A stretch of DNA of 64,000 nt from Symplocastrum torsivum CPER-KK1 (GCA_019358875.1 JAHHIF010000007.1:1-64000); one strand, 5' to 3'. Counted from the stretch's first letter, positions 38,341 through 47,910 are shown. Numbers and translations are program-made. The notes: a model not told the origin generated them from the letters alone.

Positions 38341-39248
38341 TGCTCCTCCTGACCATAGGCTGGCGTCACAGCAAAATTCATTCGAGCCATTCCTCCTGGT
38401 TCGAGTCGCACCAAGCGCGATTGACTATTGCCTTCAATGAAGTAGAGGTTGGGAGCTAGACTGTATCCGGGTAGGCTGCTCAAATCCAGCGTTCCGGTGC
38501 GATGACCAGAGATAACGTTCGCTAAGGAGAACAATCCGTTCGGGTCGGTGGTGATGCGATTGCCATCATCCATGTAGATCACAGCATTGGGGACTCCAGG
38601 CTCTCCTGGCTGCTGTTGTCCGTCAAAGTTTTTATCAACAAAGACTCGTCCTACTAACGTGCCGCAGTCGGAGAGGATGCCTTGTTCAATCCGCAGCTGA
38701 TAGCTGGCGATGTTACTTCGACTCTCCTGTGCAACATTTCTGCCGTCGCCTCGGATAGCATCCGGTGTCACGACGGCGGCATAGACTATGTTCAACGTCT
38801 GTTCAGGGGACAGACTCGGATAGGTAAAGGTTACTGTCCGGTTTGATGTTACAGCCGGAGGTAAGTTGACTGGTGTAGTGCCAAACTCGGTGGTGAGAGA
38901 GCCTTGCAGTGACTCTGGCAAAAACTGCAATCCCAGTGGCAATGTGTCTGTAATGGAGATGTTGGTCGCTGGACCTACTCCGGTATTTTTCAGGGCGAGG
39001 CGGTAAACCACCGTGTCACCAGGTTCAGCCGCCGCACGGTCTGCGGTTTTGATTAATTCTAGAATTGCTTGACCAGCGGTTACGGTAGTTTCGTTGGAAT
39101 TAACAGTTGGGACATTATCACCTGATGCTGAAGCTGTATTTTTGATTTCAGCCGCCGCAATCGGCAATGCACCATTCACGAAGAAAGCAGGCAGTAGGAC
39201 AGTGAGGAGCAGTCTGTAGCTCCCCAACCGCTGAGTTGGGAATTTCAT
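38337..39248 (-). CDS. Exported DUF11 protein with SdrD B-like domain, first gene of a four-gene operon
   Basis: The 303-residue protein has a signal peptide (LLLTVLLPAFFVNGALPIAAA). A DUF11 repeat (residues about 50-160: ILELIKTADRAAAEPGDTVV, RLALKNTGVGPATNISITDT, ending LPLGLQFLP) is followed by a short SdrD/CnaB-like domain (about 190-270: GRVFVDKNFDGQQQPGEPGV, PNAVIYMDDGNRITTDPNG). Such domains form stiff stalks on Gram-positive surface proteins and also occur in exported Gram-negative proteins. It starts the run of exported genes down to 29551, with coupled starts throughout. Confidence 0.85.
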   Translation of the reverse strand: MKFPTQRLGSYRLLLTVLLPAFFVNGALPIAAAEIKNTASASGDNVPTVNSNETTVTAGQAILELIKTADRAAAEPGDTVVYRLALKNTGVGPATNISITDTLPLGLQFLPESLQGSLTTEFGTTPVNLPPAVTSNRTVTFTYPSLSPEQTLNIVYAAVVTPDAIRGDGRNVAQESRSNIASYQLRIEQGILSDCGTLVGRVFVDKNFDGQQQPGEPGVPNAVIYMDDGNRITTDPNGLFSLANVISGHRTGTLDLSSLPGYSLAPNLYFIEGNSQSRLVRLEPGGMARMNFAVTPAYGQEEQ

Positions 39249-39654
39249 CAGAAGGTAGACACCTTGGCAATCTGGGTTCTAGATACTTATGAAAAAGCTT
39301 GTAGCTTAGCTCTGTTGTTATGGCACTGATAAACTTTTTCCGTAGATTCCCTGATGCGGAAACTGAGATATTAGCATACCCACTTAAATCACAGAAATAA
39401 ACTATCTGTGTAAAAAAAAATAAGGAATCTAACTGCTTATATAAGAAAAGACAATGCTGTAACCTAAATCCTTGACGGTAGCAAAAGGCTATGCGACAAT
39501 CATTGCTTTTTTTAGAAATCCCGATCTTACTGATTAAGGAAAATTAAGTAATTCTGCTATGTACACAAGCCTTGGATGAAAATCTTTTGCTCAAAATAGA
39601 ACAGTAAGACAGAACCTCAACAATCAATTGAAGCGACAAAATGTGGGTTCTAAA
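39249..39654. other. Intergenic region between exported operon and recQ
   Basis: About 400 bases between divergent genes. It is AT-rich around 39390-39460 (runs of A, TTATATAA), which suits promoters for one or both sides. No confident -35/-10 pair, repeat or RNA motif was identified. Confidence 0.4.
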
Positions 39655-41814
39655 ATGATTCCATCATCAGTGCAAAGGCTATTAACTATGCCACAGTTTG
39701 ACTCTCTGGAGGAAGCTCTCAAACATTTCTTTGGTTATGATACCTTCCGTCTAGGGCAGCGACAGATTGTTGAAGAAGCAATTGCCCAACGGGACTTGCT
39801 GATTATTATGCCCACAGGTGGAGGGAAGTCTCTATGTTTTCAACTACCAGCATTACTAAAACCTGGCTTAACGGTAGTGGTATCACCGCTCATTGCTCTG
39901 ATGCAAGACCAAGTGGCGGCGTTGCAAGATAATGGCATTGGTGCAACGTTTCTTAATAGTAGTCTGAACTGGGAAGCGGTGCGATCGCGTGAAGCAGACA
40001 TACTCAACGGCAAGATTAAGTTACTCTATGTTGCGCCAGAACGTCTACTAGGAGAGAAATTTCTGCCATTTCTCGATAAAGTGCGATCGCAAATTGGGAT
40101 TTCCGCTTTTGCCATTGATGAAGCGCACTGTGTATCCGAGTGGGGACACGACTTTCGCCCAGAATATCGGCAGATGAAGCAACTGCGCCAACGTTACCCA
40201 GATATTCCTCTTCTCGCCCTCACCGCCACCGCCACCGGGCGCGTGCGTCATGACATCATCCAACAACTGGCGCTTAAGCAACCTGGAATTCACATTGCTA
40301 GCTTCAATCGCCCGAACCTTTACTATGAAGTACAACCCAAAGAGCGACAAAGCTACAACCAACTCTTAAAGAAAATCCGCTCTCATAAAGGTTCAGGCAT
40401 TATCTACTGCCTCAGCCGTCGCAAAGTCGATGAAATTGCCTTCCGACTACAGCAAGATGGCATTCCTACTCTGTCCTACCATGCAGGAATGACTGATGAG
40501 GCGAGACTAGCCAACCAAACTAGCTTCATCCGGGATGATGTTCAGGTAATGGTAGCGACGGTTGCCTTTGGTATGGGTATCAATAAACTCGATGTACGCT
40601 TCGTCATCCACTACGACTTACCCCGCAACCTGGAGAGTTATTATCAGGAATCAGGACGAGCGGGGCGTGATGGAGAACCAGCCGACTGCACCCTATTCTT
40701 CGGTGCTGGCGATATCCGCACGATTGACTATCTCATCGATCAAAAACCCGATCCGAAAGAGCAACGAGTCGCCCGTCAACAACTGCGTCAGGTACTTGAC
40801 TATGCAGAAGGAACAGACTGTCGCCGCACGATTCAGCTACGCTACTTTGGCGAACGGTTTCCAGGGAATTGCGGTAACTGTGATAATTGTCGTTCTCCTA
40901 AACCTGTAGAAGACTGGACAATTGAGGCGCAAAAATTTCTTTCCTGTGTGGCGCGTTGTCGGGAACGGTTTGGGATGACTCATATTATTGATGTGCTGCG
41001 GGGTTCTAGGAAGCAGAAGATCGAGCAGAATGGGCATCACTTGCTGTCTACCTATGGGATTGGCAAGGATAGAAGTGTAGAAGCGTGGAAAATGCTAGGG
41101 CGATCGCTTTTACATCAAGGCTTAGTAGACGAAACAACTGATGGATACCGAATCCTGAAGCTCAACAAACTCAGTTGGGAAATCCTGCGAAGCCAGCGTT
41201 TGGTTTATATTGCGGTGACTGAGACACCCGTAGCGAAGGCATTAGCTGATATTAACCCCAGAGGTGCTGAAGTAGAAATTCTTTTTGAACGACTGCGAAA
41301 GCTGCGTAAACAGCTAGCTGATGCCCAATCAGTTCCGCCTTACGTCGTCTTTGCAGATTCCAGCCTCAAGCTGATGGCACAGCAGCAGCCCCAAACCTTG
41401 GAGGATTTTGCAGAAATTTCTGGTGTCGGTACACACAAACTCACTCAATACGGTGACAAATTTCTCTCAGAAATTCGCGCCTTTTGCCAGGAACAGAAAC
41501 CACCAGTCCCCCTCCCTTCCAGTACTCATATGGTGACGCTGCAATTCCACCAACAGGGTTTGAGCATTGAAGAAATTGCTCAACAACGTGGCTATAGCGC
41601 TAGTACGATCATCAACCATCTCGGTGAACTACTTGAGATGAAGCAGCCAGTCGATTTAAACCGACTGGTATCCCCAGAATTGCAACAGCCGATCATCCAA
41701 GCTATTCAAACTGTCGGTGCTGAGTCGCTCAAAAGCCTTCGCGAACACTTGGGAGAAAGTTATAGTTACGAAGATATTCGGTTGGTACGTGCTTGGTGGC
41801 GGCGGGAAAACTAG
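39655..41814 (+). CDS. recQ: ATP-dependent DNA helicase RecQ
   Basis: This protein has superfamily 2 motifs: MPTGGGKSLCFQLP (Walker A), DEAHCVSEWGHDFRPEY (DEAH-type box with RecQ aromatic loop), LTATATGRVR and GRAGRDGEPADC. A RecQ C-terminal zinc site follows, with Cys residues in DCRRTIQ and NCGNCDNC, then a winged helix. An HRDC domain (FADSSLKLMAQ, ISGVGTHKLTQYGDKFL) and a C-terminal helix-turn-helix (LSIEEIAQQRGYSASTIINH) complete the architecture. RecQ unwinds branched DNA in repair and recombination. An ATG at 39655 is chosen; TTG at 39628 and ATG at 39688 (MPQFDSLEEAL) are alternatives, the latter closest to the domain start. Confidence 0.93.
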   Translation: MIPSSVQRLLTMPQFDSLEEALKHFFGYDTFRLGQRQIVEEAIAQRDLLIIMPTGGGKSLCFQLPALLKPGLTVVVSPLIALMQDQVAALQDNGIGATFLNSSLNWEAVRSREADILNGKIKLLYVAPERLLGEKFLPFLDKVRSQIGISAFAIDEAHCVSEWGHDFRPEYRQMKQLRQRYPDIPLLALTATATGRVRHDIIQQLALKQPGIHIASFNRPNLYYEVQPKERQSYNQLLKKIRSHKGSGIIYCLSRRKVDEIAFRLQQDGIPTLSYHAGMTDEARLANQTSFIRDDVQVMVATVAFGMGINKLDVRFVIHYDLPRNLESYYQESGRAGRDGEPADCTLFFGAGDIRTIDYLIDQKPDPKEQRVARQQLRQVLDYAEGTDCRRTIQLRYFGERFPGNCGNCDNCRSPKPVEDWTIEAQKFLSCVARCRERFGMTHIIDVLRGSRKQKIEQNGHHLLSTYGIGKDRSVEAWKMLGRSLLHQGLVDETTDGYRILKLNKLSWEILRSQRLVYIAVTETPVAKALADINPRGAEVEILFERLRKLRKQLADAQSVPPYVVFADSSLKLMAQQQPQTLEDFAEISGVGTHKLTQYGDKFLSEIRAFCQEQKPPVPLPSSTHMVTLQFHQQGLSIEEIAQQRGYSASTIINHLGELLEMKQPVDLNRLVSPELQQPIIQAIQTVGAESLKSLREHLGESYSYEDIRLVRAWWRREN

Positions 41815-41955
41815 ATGACACGACAGCCTCATCAGTAATTCCGAGATAAGCCGTCATGAGGATTAAAATTAAAACTGTAGTTCCAAGTAAGTCTACTCTG
41901 TGTGAAATGGATTTGAACGTTTTCTCCAGAGGGTGCTAGAAATTTTATTAAGTTT

Positions 41956-42339
41956 ATGAACCAAATTAAGAGAAAAATCTTAGTAATCGAAGACGAAGCA
42001 GATATCAGAGAGAACCTGGAAGAACTGCTCTCAGAAGAGTATGAAGTTCTTGTTGCTTCTGGTGGGAGACTAGGAATAGAAATAGCTTTGAAAGAAAAAC
42101 CCGATCTTGTCATTTGTGATGTCACAATGGCAGGCGTAACGGGTTATAACGTGATAACCGCTATACGTGCTAACCAAAATACAGCAAAGACTCCTTTTAT
42201 TTTTCTGAGTGCAAAAGTATCTAAAGAAGATATGCGGTTAGGAATGGAATTAGGCGCAGATGATTATCTGACTAAACCATATAACCGAAAGGAATTATTT
42301 AATGCGATCGCAGCTCGTTTCAGACGGTTTGATTCATAA
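41956..42339 (+). CDS. Single-domain response regulator (CheY-like)
   Basis: The 127-residue receiver domain has no output domain. KILVIEDEADIRENL gives the acidic pocket, LVICDVTMAGVTGY the phospho-accepting Asp, TPFIFLSAK the conserved Ser/Thr strand and ADDYLTKPY the Lys. Such proteins relay signals from histidine kinases by protein contacts. There is no kinase nearby. It lies 141 bases downstream of recQ, on the same strand, but probably with its own promoter. Confidence 0.9.
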   Translation: MNQIKRKILVIEDEADIRENLEELLSEEYEVLVASGGRLGIEIALKEKPDLVICDVTMAGVTGYNVITAIRANQNTAKTPFIFLSAKVSKEDMRLGMELGADDYLTKPYNRKELFNAIAARFRRFDS

Positions 42340-42484
42340 TAGGTTCTCGCTTATGAAAGAGTAACTGGCATTAGGAAGTCAGCAAAGCGATCGCTACGAT
42401 TTAATTCTCAAAATTGAATTTTCAACAAGTGCGATCGCTCTTTAAGTTACTATCTCCTAGCCAATTTATAAGAATACACGGCAG

Positions 42485-43353
42485 CTATTTTTTGTTGTAG
42501 TAAGTAACAGTTGCCTTCAGTTCTTCCTGCTTCCCATCTTCACCCTGATCGAAAAGTGCTAGTTTTTTACTCTGTGAATTGTTGAAGTAGAGTCGGCAGA
42601 TAGTTTTATTCTTATTGTCATCAAGCAAAATACCACAATAAGAGAGGACATCTCTGTAAAAGATGCGATTTGGGTCAATGCTCTCTCGGAGAATAGACTT
42701 GACGATGTAGAACCCCTCAAGCTCCTCCTCTGTAGTAACAATCTGTTTAGAAGACTCTGAATTGGTTACATTGCTGTCATTGTCAGAATCTACTTGTTCT
42801 ACTGTACTGACAGAGCTAGAGTTAACAGAACTACTATTTCCAACTACTGAAGCATCCAACAGGCTTTTTATCTGTTCTCTGACAAACTGCTTAAGTGCTT
42901 TTTGTGTAAAAGTAGCAAACTGCTGCCTTATCCCACCTCTAAAACTTTTGTCTGGGCAAAGCTTACGGAAGAAATACTCAGCAAATTCTTCATCAGTAGA
43001 CGTTATCTGCTGTGTAAGTAGATTCAATATACCACCAACAAACTTGAGTTCATTCGCTGATGTCACCATTCCGTCAATGTCAAAAGCTGATTTAGTTAAC
43101 TTCTTAAGCTCCTCAACTAACGACTCTTGGAAATTGAGCATATCAAGTTCCAGAAATGGTGTTTTATCCATAATATGGTTCTTTTCTAAATCAGCATAGA
43201 ACCGATAGATAATCCCATTAGTAGCAATAGCAATTCCAATGCTCTAATAAAAGGCTCAACTAGAGCCGTTCTAACAGCAGCTTCAGTCTTAATATGCTCT
43301 AGCAATCCAGTGGTTTTTGCAGCTAAAGCTCTAACTTCATCAATAAAGTCCAT
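42485..43353 (-). pseudogene. Type I restriction enzyme R-like (HSDR_N) nuclease, internally deleted
   Basis: Read on the minus strand, ATG at 43353 encodes MDFIDEVRALAAKTTGLLEH then IKTEAAVRTALVEPFIRAL, the start of stand-alone HSDR_N restriction endonucleases. After this the frame is lost. Another frame, from about 43250, encodes IATNGIIYRFYADLEKNHIM and runs into MDKTPFLELDML to the stop at 42485, including EGFYIVKSILRE and ICRLYFNNSQ. The missing segment, about 70-80 residues by comparison with the family, is where the D/ExK nuclease site lies (FECKW-type strand). The C-terminal 228 residues remain open, so ordinary gene calling would show an intact but catalytically empty protein. Confidence 0.8.
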
Positions 43354-43537
43354 AGTGGTTCGCCTTGTTGTTTATGTCCGCTCAACAGAGAAGTAGTCCC
43401 CTCTCATTCTTTTGATAACCTATCTCAACAAGAAATCGCACCCCACCAATTACAATCTCAAAGCTGAGATCGCTTTCCTGTGCAACTTCAACAGGCGATC
43501 GCATCTTCTCGCTTAGACTAGTGGTTTCATGTATCGC

Positions 43538-43738
43538 TCAGTCTGCCAAATCCTCTAGTGTGAAATGCAGAAGATCGCACAATGCTTTCATCTGTGTTGG
43601 AGTTAGCTTTGGGATATGTCTGCCAGCTTCCCAATTTTGCACAGTCGTCACAGTCACGTCCAATTCATTAGCAATTTGCCGCTGCGTTACATTCAGCGAT
43701 TCTCGTCGTTGTTTGAGCTTTTCTCCCAAACTAGCCAT
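43538..43738 (-). CDS. XRE-family (Cro/CI-type) DNA-binding protein
   Basis: The 66-residue protein is essentially one helix-turn-helix domain: LGEKLKQRRESLNVTQRQIA, LDVTVTTVQNWEAGRHIP and PTQMKALCDLLHFTLEDL. This is a typical small repressor or antitoxin-like regulator. It is divergent from the small protein gene at 43897, about 160 bases apart, and may regulate it. The C-terminus is short, so no second domain is present. Confidence 0.85.
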   Translation of the reverse strand: MASLGEKLKQRRESLNVTQRQIANELDVTVTTVQNWEAGRHIPKLTPTQMKALCDLLHFTLEDLAD

Positions 43739-43896
43739 TCTTGTCTTATCCCCAAATTAGCTTAACCAACTTGACTTAATTAAGCTATTAGCCTAATATA
43801 AAGTCATGGTTTTACCAGGTCAGAAAGCCAGTGCATCCCGGCTACCAACCTTTTAGCACTGGCTCTGGCTCCAATTGCAATGGAGACAAGTTAATT

Positions 43897-44088
43897 ATGC
43901 CTTACAAAGAACGCCTTCACCCTTGGGTACTTGTTCGCTTGCTGCCCAACCTACAACAAATCACTGTAGCTCAATACCGCTCTCGTTCTGATGCAGACGG
44001 TCATTTACGGGTCATTCGTCGCCTAATGCCTAATGCTAAATTTGAGGTGATGTTCAACCCTGAATTATCAGCCAAACATCAGGCTTAG
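43897..44088 (+). CDS. Small conserved hypothetical protein, 63 residues
   Basis: The ATG at 43897 (MPYKERLHPWVLVRLLPNLQ) is preferred to an upstream ATG at 43831 that would add 22 residues with no family-like sequence. The product is basic, with a YRSRSDADGHLRVIRRLMPN stretch suggestive of a small alpha/beta fold. I recognise it only as a type of short cyanobacterial hypothetical protein. It converges on ThiO-ThiG through a repeat-rich gap. Confidence 0.65.
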   Translation: MPYKERLHPWVLVRLLPNLQQITVAQYRSRSDADGHLRVIRRLMPNAKFEVMFNPELSAKHQA

Positions 44089-44106
44089 CGCACCTAGCCC
44101 TATCAA

Positions 44107-44246
44107 GGTGTTAGGTCGTAGGTGGTAGGTGGTAGGTTTTAGGAGAAAAGCAATGGCGCTGTCGCAAAGATCAGGGTTTTGAAGAGATTTGGAAGAGCAA
44201 GGCATACCTGTAAACCCCTACCACCTAACATCTAAAACCTGTCACC
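44107..44246. repeat. Inverted pair of heptamer arrays
   Basis: On the plus strand GGTGTTA, GGTCGTA, GGTGGTA, GGTGGTA, GGTTTTA run from 44107; after about 77 bases, TACCACC, TAACATC, TAAAACC, TGTCACC run to 44246 as the reverse complement type. The two arrays can pair into a long hairpin between the two converging genes, ending exactly at the thiOG stop codon. Confidence 0.65.
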
Positions 44247-46280
44247 TTAGTTAATCGTGCCACTAAGCGGAGAACTGGCGCTGGCATAGGTTTTTACCGG
44301 AATGCGACCTGCCAAATAAGCAAGGCGTCCTGCTTCCGTTGCCATACCCATTGCCCTACCCATCGCGACTGGGTTTTGAGCCAATGCGATCGCACTATTA
44401 ATTAATAAAGCATCTGCACCCAACTCCATTGAATACGCCGCCTCGCTGGGCGCACCAATTCCAGCATCCACCACCACGGGTACACCGGCTTCTTCAATAA
44501 TGATTTGGATGTTTGCCGCATTCTTTATCCCTTGTCCCGAACCAATCGGTGAACCTAGAGGCATCACTGTGACACACCCAACCTCTTCCAGGCGCTTAGC
44601 TAATAAGGGGTCAGCATTAATATAAGGCAACACAGCAAACCCTTCTTTCACCAATTGCTCTGCCGCTTGTAGGGTGCCAATGGGGTCGGGTAACAAATAC
44701 TTGGCATCAGGAATCACTTCCAACTTGACAAAGTTATTGTCCTCTTGCCCTAATAACTTCGCCATTTCGCGACCCAACCGCGCTACCCGCACCGCTTCCT
44801 CTGCAGTTTTACAGCCTGCGGTATTGGGTAGCATCCACACTTTTGTCCAATCCAGCGCCTCTGCTAACCCTTCATGTCCTGGTGCTTTGGTTTGTACCCG
44901 ACGTACTGCCACCGTCACAATCTCGCTACCGCTTGCGGCAATACTTTGCTGCATCTGTTCAAGGCTGCCATACTTGCCTGTACCCGTCATCAAGCGAGAG
45001 CGAAAGGTACGACCAGCAATCGTTAACTGGTCAGTTGGGTAGTGTTCAGTAAGAGTTGCCGCTTGAGAAGCAACCAGTGAGGAGGAATTAGGGTTTGGCA
45101 CCGGAGTTAGGTTAGAGTGGCTCGAAAAAATCATCGGACTAGTCTTAGCTGGGGCAGATTTAGTGTAAAACCTGTCGTAGCGAAAATGAGCAAGGATTGG
45201 GTCAGACTTTTGCTCACTAATCAAGTCTGCCAGTAACAGGGCAGTCACTGGTGCCAGGAGAATGCCATTGCGGTAGTGACCTGTTGCCAGAGTAAGGTTC
45301 TCTAAGGAACTACTGCCAAGGATAGGTAATTCATCGGGTGTTGCAGGTCGAAATCCCCACCAACATTCCTGAATTTGCCAATCCTGCAATTTTGGATAAA
45401 GTCGAATCGCTTCCCCTAGGAGGGTGTGAATCCCAGCTGGGGTGTTGTGAGGTATCCAACCAACATCTTCATTCGTTGCGCCGATTAGGATTCGCCCATC
45501 TCGTCGCGGTACTAGATAAATGTCAGAACCATAGAGTACTCGTTGTAGGGGTAAAGGCTGATTATTGCCTTCAGGTGCTTGTAAAGACAACATCTGACCT
45601 TTTTTTGGGCGTACTGGCACGGGCAATAATTCATTTGACCAAGCCCCTGTTGCTAGGACATAATGATCGGCTTGCAATTCCCCTGCTGAGGTTCTGACAC
45701 CACGAACTTGCCGATTGTGTTGCTCAAATGCCTCGACTTCAACCCCTTCTCGGATATCGACACCCAATTCCTGCACCGCAAGCCGTAACGCTTTCGCCAT
45801 TGCCCGGTTATCGACTTGAGCATCTTCGGGATACCACCAACCGCCAACGACTTCTGCACCTAATCCGGGCTGATACAAATTAATTGAATCTCTATCTAGC
45901 CAGTCGGCAACGTCTATGCGATCGCGAAGCGCTGCTGCGTAGCGCAGATCGCCTCTTGCCTCTTGTCGCTTACCTCTTACCTCATACACTGGAGCCAAAA
46001 TCCCGCAAGGCCAATAACCTGTTGCAACACCTGTCAGTTGCTCAAGTTTACGAATCCATTCAGGATACAAAGAGCGTGACCACAGGCATAAGTCCAACAT
46101 TGGGCCTTCGGACAGTTCTTCTGCCTGAGGTGCCAGCATCCCCGCAGCAGCTAGAGTAGAGGCTTGCTTGAAGTCGCGGCTAACGACAGTTACGGTTGCG
46201 CCGCGTAACTTCAGTTCGAGTGCGATCGCCAAACCAATAACGCCACCACCGATGATGAGAATGTCACTTGCTGCGTTCAT
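44247..46280 (-). CDS. thiO-thiG: Glycine oxidase / thiazole synthase fusion
   Basis: This 677-residue fusion protein makes the thiazole moiety of thiamine. ThiO (residues 1-about 370) starts with the FAD-binding [20 protein letters not shown] and contains [20 protein letters not shown] and MLSLQAPEG; it oxidises glycine to dehydroglycine. ThiG (about 415-677) has [21 protein letters not shown], the Schiff-base Lys in [21 protein letters not shown] and [11 protein letters not shown], and condenses the imine with deoxyxylulose phosphate and thiocarboxylated ThiS. Such fusions are normal in cyanobacteria. Residues about 100-121 are encoded by an inserted heptamer repeat and look dispensable. 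No TPP riboswitch was found in front. Confidence 0.95.
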   Translation of the reverse strand: MNAASDILIIGGGVIGLAIALELKLRGATVTVVSRDFKQASTLAAAGMLAPQAEELSEGPMLDLCLWSRSLYPEWIRKLEQLTGVATGYWPCGILAPVYEVRGKRQEARGDLRYAAALRDRIDVADWLDRDSINLYQPGLGAEVVGGWWYPEDAQVDNRAMAKALRLAVQELGVDIREGVEVEAFEQHNRQVRGVRTSAGELQADHYVLATGAWSNELLPVPVRPKKGQMLSLQAPEGNNQPLPLQRVLYGSDIYLVPRRDGRILIGATNEDVGWIPHNTPAGIHTLLGEAIRLYPKLQDWQIQECWWGFRPATPDELPILGSSSLENLTLATGHYRNGILLAPVTALLLADLISEQKSDPILAHFRYDRFYTKSAPAKTSPMIFSSHSNLTPVPNPNSSSLVASQAATLTEHYPTDQLTIAGRTFRSRLMTGTGKYGSLEQMQQSIAASGSEIVTVAVRRVQTKAPGHEGLAEALDWTKVWMLPNTAGCKTAEEAVRVARLGREMAKLLGQEDNNFVKLEVIPDAKYLLPDPIGTLQAAEQLVKEGFAVLPYINADPLLAKRLEEVGCVTVMPLGSPIGSGQGIKNAANIQIIIEEAGVPVVVDAGIGAPSEAAYSMELGADALLINSAIALAQNPVAMGRAMGMATEAGRLAYLAGRIPVKTYASASSPLSGTIN
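45914..45983 (-). repeat. Palindrome plus heptamer array inserted in thiO coding sequence
   Basis: On the plus strand five heptamers TCGCCTC, TTGCCTC, TTGTCGC, TTACCTC, TTACCTC span 45949-45983. Next to them is a GCGAAGCGCTGCTGCGTAGC palindromic block. The insert stays in frame and adds residues 100-121 ([20 protein letters not shown]) to ThiO. Confidence 0.7.
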
Positions 46281-46370
46281 TTGAAAAAAATTAGACGTGC
46301 TTGCTCACACGTCCGTATCCTTGTTAGTTACTATCTCAAACCTAGAAACTAACAACTCAAGAGGCATAGT

Positions 46371-46727
46371 TTACCACAGGGCACGAATGGGTTCACTGGG
46401 ATTGGTTTGCCCTGTACCAGTTCCTGCCGTTCCCTCTGGGTCAATTGTTGGGACAGTTGTCTGGGCAGGAGCTTGGACAGTTCTTTGGTTGTTTTGCGCT
46501 TGCGCTGTTGTCGTTGGCTGATTAGCTGGTTGTACTCGCGTTGGCTGGTTCGCTGGTTGTACTCGTGTGCGGGTTGCAGGTTGTCCAGCAGTCGGAGCAT
46601 CTTGAACCGTTTCTAGCTGATTTGAACTGCGACTCTGACCGATGAAGGGAAAGCGCCAGCCAATCGCTGCTCCCACCAGAGCGGCAACTCCAACTACTGT
46701 AAGAATTATTCCAAGAAATTTGCTCAT
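46371..46727 (-). CDS. Small membrane-anchored proline/threonine-rich protein
   Basis: The 118-residue product has one N-terminal membrane helix (FLGIILTVVGVAALVGAAIG), then a low-complexity Gln/Pro/Thr-rich tail containing a twofold repeat RVQPANQPT. It has no known domain. The tail is probably extended and exported or lumenal. Single gene between thiOG and the DUF4079-like gene. Confidence 0.6.
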   Translation of the reverse strand: MSKFLGIILTVVGVAALVGAAIGWRFPFIGQSRSSNQLETVQDAPTAGQPATRTRVQPANQPTRVQPANQPTTTAQAQNNQRTVQAPAQTTVPTIDPEGTAGTGTGQTNPSEPIRALW

Positions 46728-46966
46728 ACTCTAGTTAAGGCCAAGAATTTCGCGTTCGTTACTTTCAAAAATTACTCAGAACTAATCTACAAGCATTTTT
46801 AGCTTTTGTTCTGGTAATGAATGCTAATTAAGTGTTTGCCTCGCAATTTTAACTCAAGCTTACTCAATTATTGTCCCTAAGACTCTGGTAATTTCGCTCT
46901 TTCTAATGAAAGAAATATTTCTTATCTTCCAGAGCTATAAGGCTTTCAGGATAGATACCAATGGTG

Positions 46967-47404
46967 TCAGGGTAAGTACTTCTGCACAACCTGCCAACCT
47001 GTAAGTGAAACCCAAGTAAACCCTACAAGCAGTACTATATTTGTCCCGACATGAACAGCACGCGCCCAAGGCTGACTCGGACTAATTTGGGTGGAACTAG
47101 CGGCTGAAAGTAATACTAAAACGACAACAGAGCAGCCAGCAATCAAGTGTCCAGAGTGCCCCAAACTACCAAAATGCCCAAGGGTACCGACAATACCGAT
47201 CGCAAGAAGAAGCAAAACTAGAGCTACCATCACCCAACCCGTGGTGTAATGGGCTGTACGCAGCCAATTGGGTTGTGGATGCTCATTGTTTCGTCTAGAG
47301 AAGAGGTTAATTCCAGTAACAGCCAGAATCAAGTAAGCCAAGAGCGATAAGCCCATTGACCAGGCGGCTATCTTCCATAGCCAGATAAAAGAAGGCAGAT
47401 TCAC
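46967..47404 (-). CDS. DUF4079-like four-helix membrane protein
   Basis: The 145-residue protein starts at GTG. It has four hydrophobic helices: FIWLWKIAAWSMGLSLLAYL, about residues 54-76 (WVMVALVLLLLAIGIVG), 85-105 and 116-135. His residues in LGHSGHLIAG and RTAHYTTG are spaced as in the DUF4079 family, small cyanobacterial and plastid-related membrane proteins that may bind heme. Neighbour DUF1830 lies upstream and is separated by a terminator, so each is its own unit. Confidence 0.6.
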   Translation of the reverse strand: MNLPSFIWLWKIAAWSMGLSLLAYLILAVTGINLFSRRNNEHPQPNWLRTAHYTTGWVMVALVLLLLAIGIVGTLGHFGSLGHSGHLIAGCSVVVLVLLSAASSTQISPSQPWARAVHVGTNIVLLVGFTWVSLTGWQVVQKYLP

Positions 47405-47445
47405 TCTTTAATTTCCAAAAATACTAGAGACTCTTACCTCCCATC

Positions 47446-47480
47446 ATAAAAACAAGAGGCTGCCAAAACGTGACAACCTC
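47446..47480 (-). terminator. Rho-independent terminator of the DUF1830 gene
   Basis: On the minus strand GAGGTTGTC-ACGTTTT-GGCAGCCTC forms a nine-base-pair stem (with G-U pairs) followed by TTGTTTTTATG, about 38 bases after the stop codon. Confidence 0.7.
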
Positions 47481-47517
47481 AACCAGACTCTTTATGTAAA
47501 GAAAGGATGAAAATGAG

Positions 47518-47910
47518 CTAGCCAAGGGTAGCCAAGGTTAAAGATTCTGTGGTCAATCGAATTTTGCTGCTAACTGTTCCTATGCTAGGTTTAGTGACAT
47601 TAGCCTCGGCTGCTGACTTTGGGAGTGACTCAGCCTTTGAAGCAGAATTCCCACTATCCTCCACACATAAGCGATCGCACGGTATAGTATCTGAGAGAAT
47701 TGCACTTGCCATCATGCCTGTATGAATTTCCAACAGCGCTTGGGCCATGGCTTCAAACACTAAGCGTTGCCCTGGAAAAACCACACGCTCAAAATACCAG
47801 TTGGGAATATTCGAGATTCGGGCAATTTGAATATGACTAGTCGCATTCACATAGCAGCATAAGAGGTGATTTTGGTTATCTGGTGGTACGGGATCAAGAA
47901 TTTGAGCCAT
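47518..47910 (-). CDS. DUF1830 domain protein
   Basis: The first about 65 residues match DUF1830: LLCCYVNATSHIQIARISNI, PNWYFERVVFPGQRLVFEAM and LEIHTGMMASAILSDTIPCD. This small cyanobacterial domain has no known activity. The remaining about 60 residues are Ser/Ala/Lys-rich and look unstructured. Monocistronic, with a terminator after it. Confidence 0.8.
   Translation of the reverse strand: MAQILDPVPPDNQNHLLCCYVNATSHIQIARISNIPNWYFERVVFPGQRLVFEAMAQALLEIHTGMMASAILSDTIPCDRLCVEDSGNSASKAESLPKSAAEANVTKPSIGTVSSKIRLTTESLTLATLG

Noticed and set aside
46281..46370. TPP riboswitch before thiO-thiG
   Set aside because: No CTGAGA or ACCTGATCTGG-type elements are present in the sequence upstream of the start.
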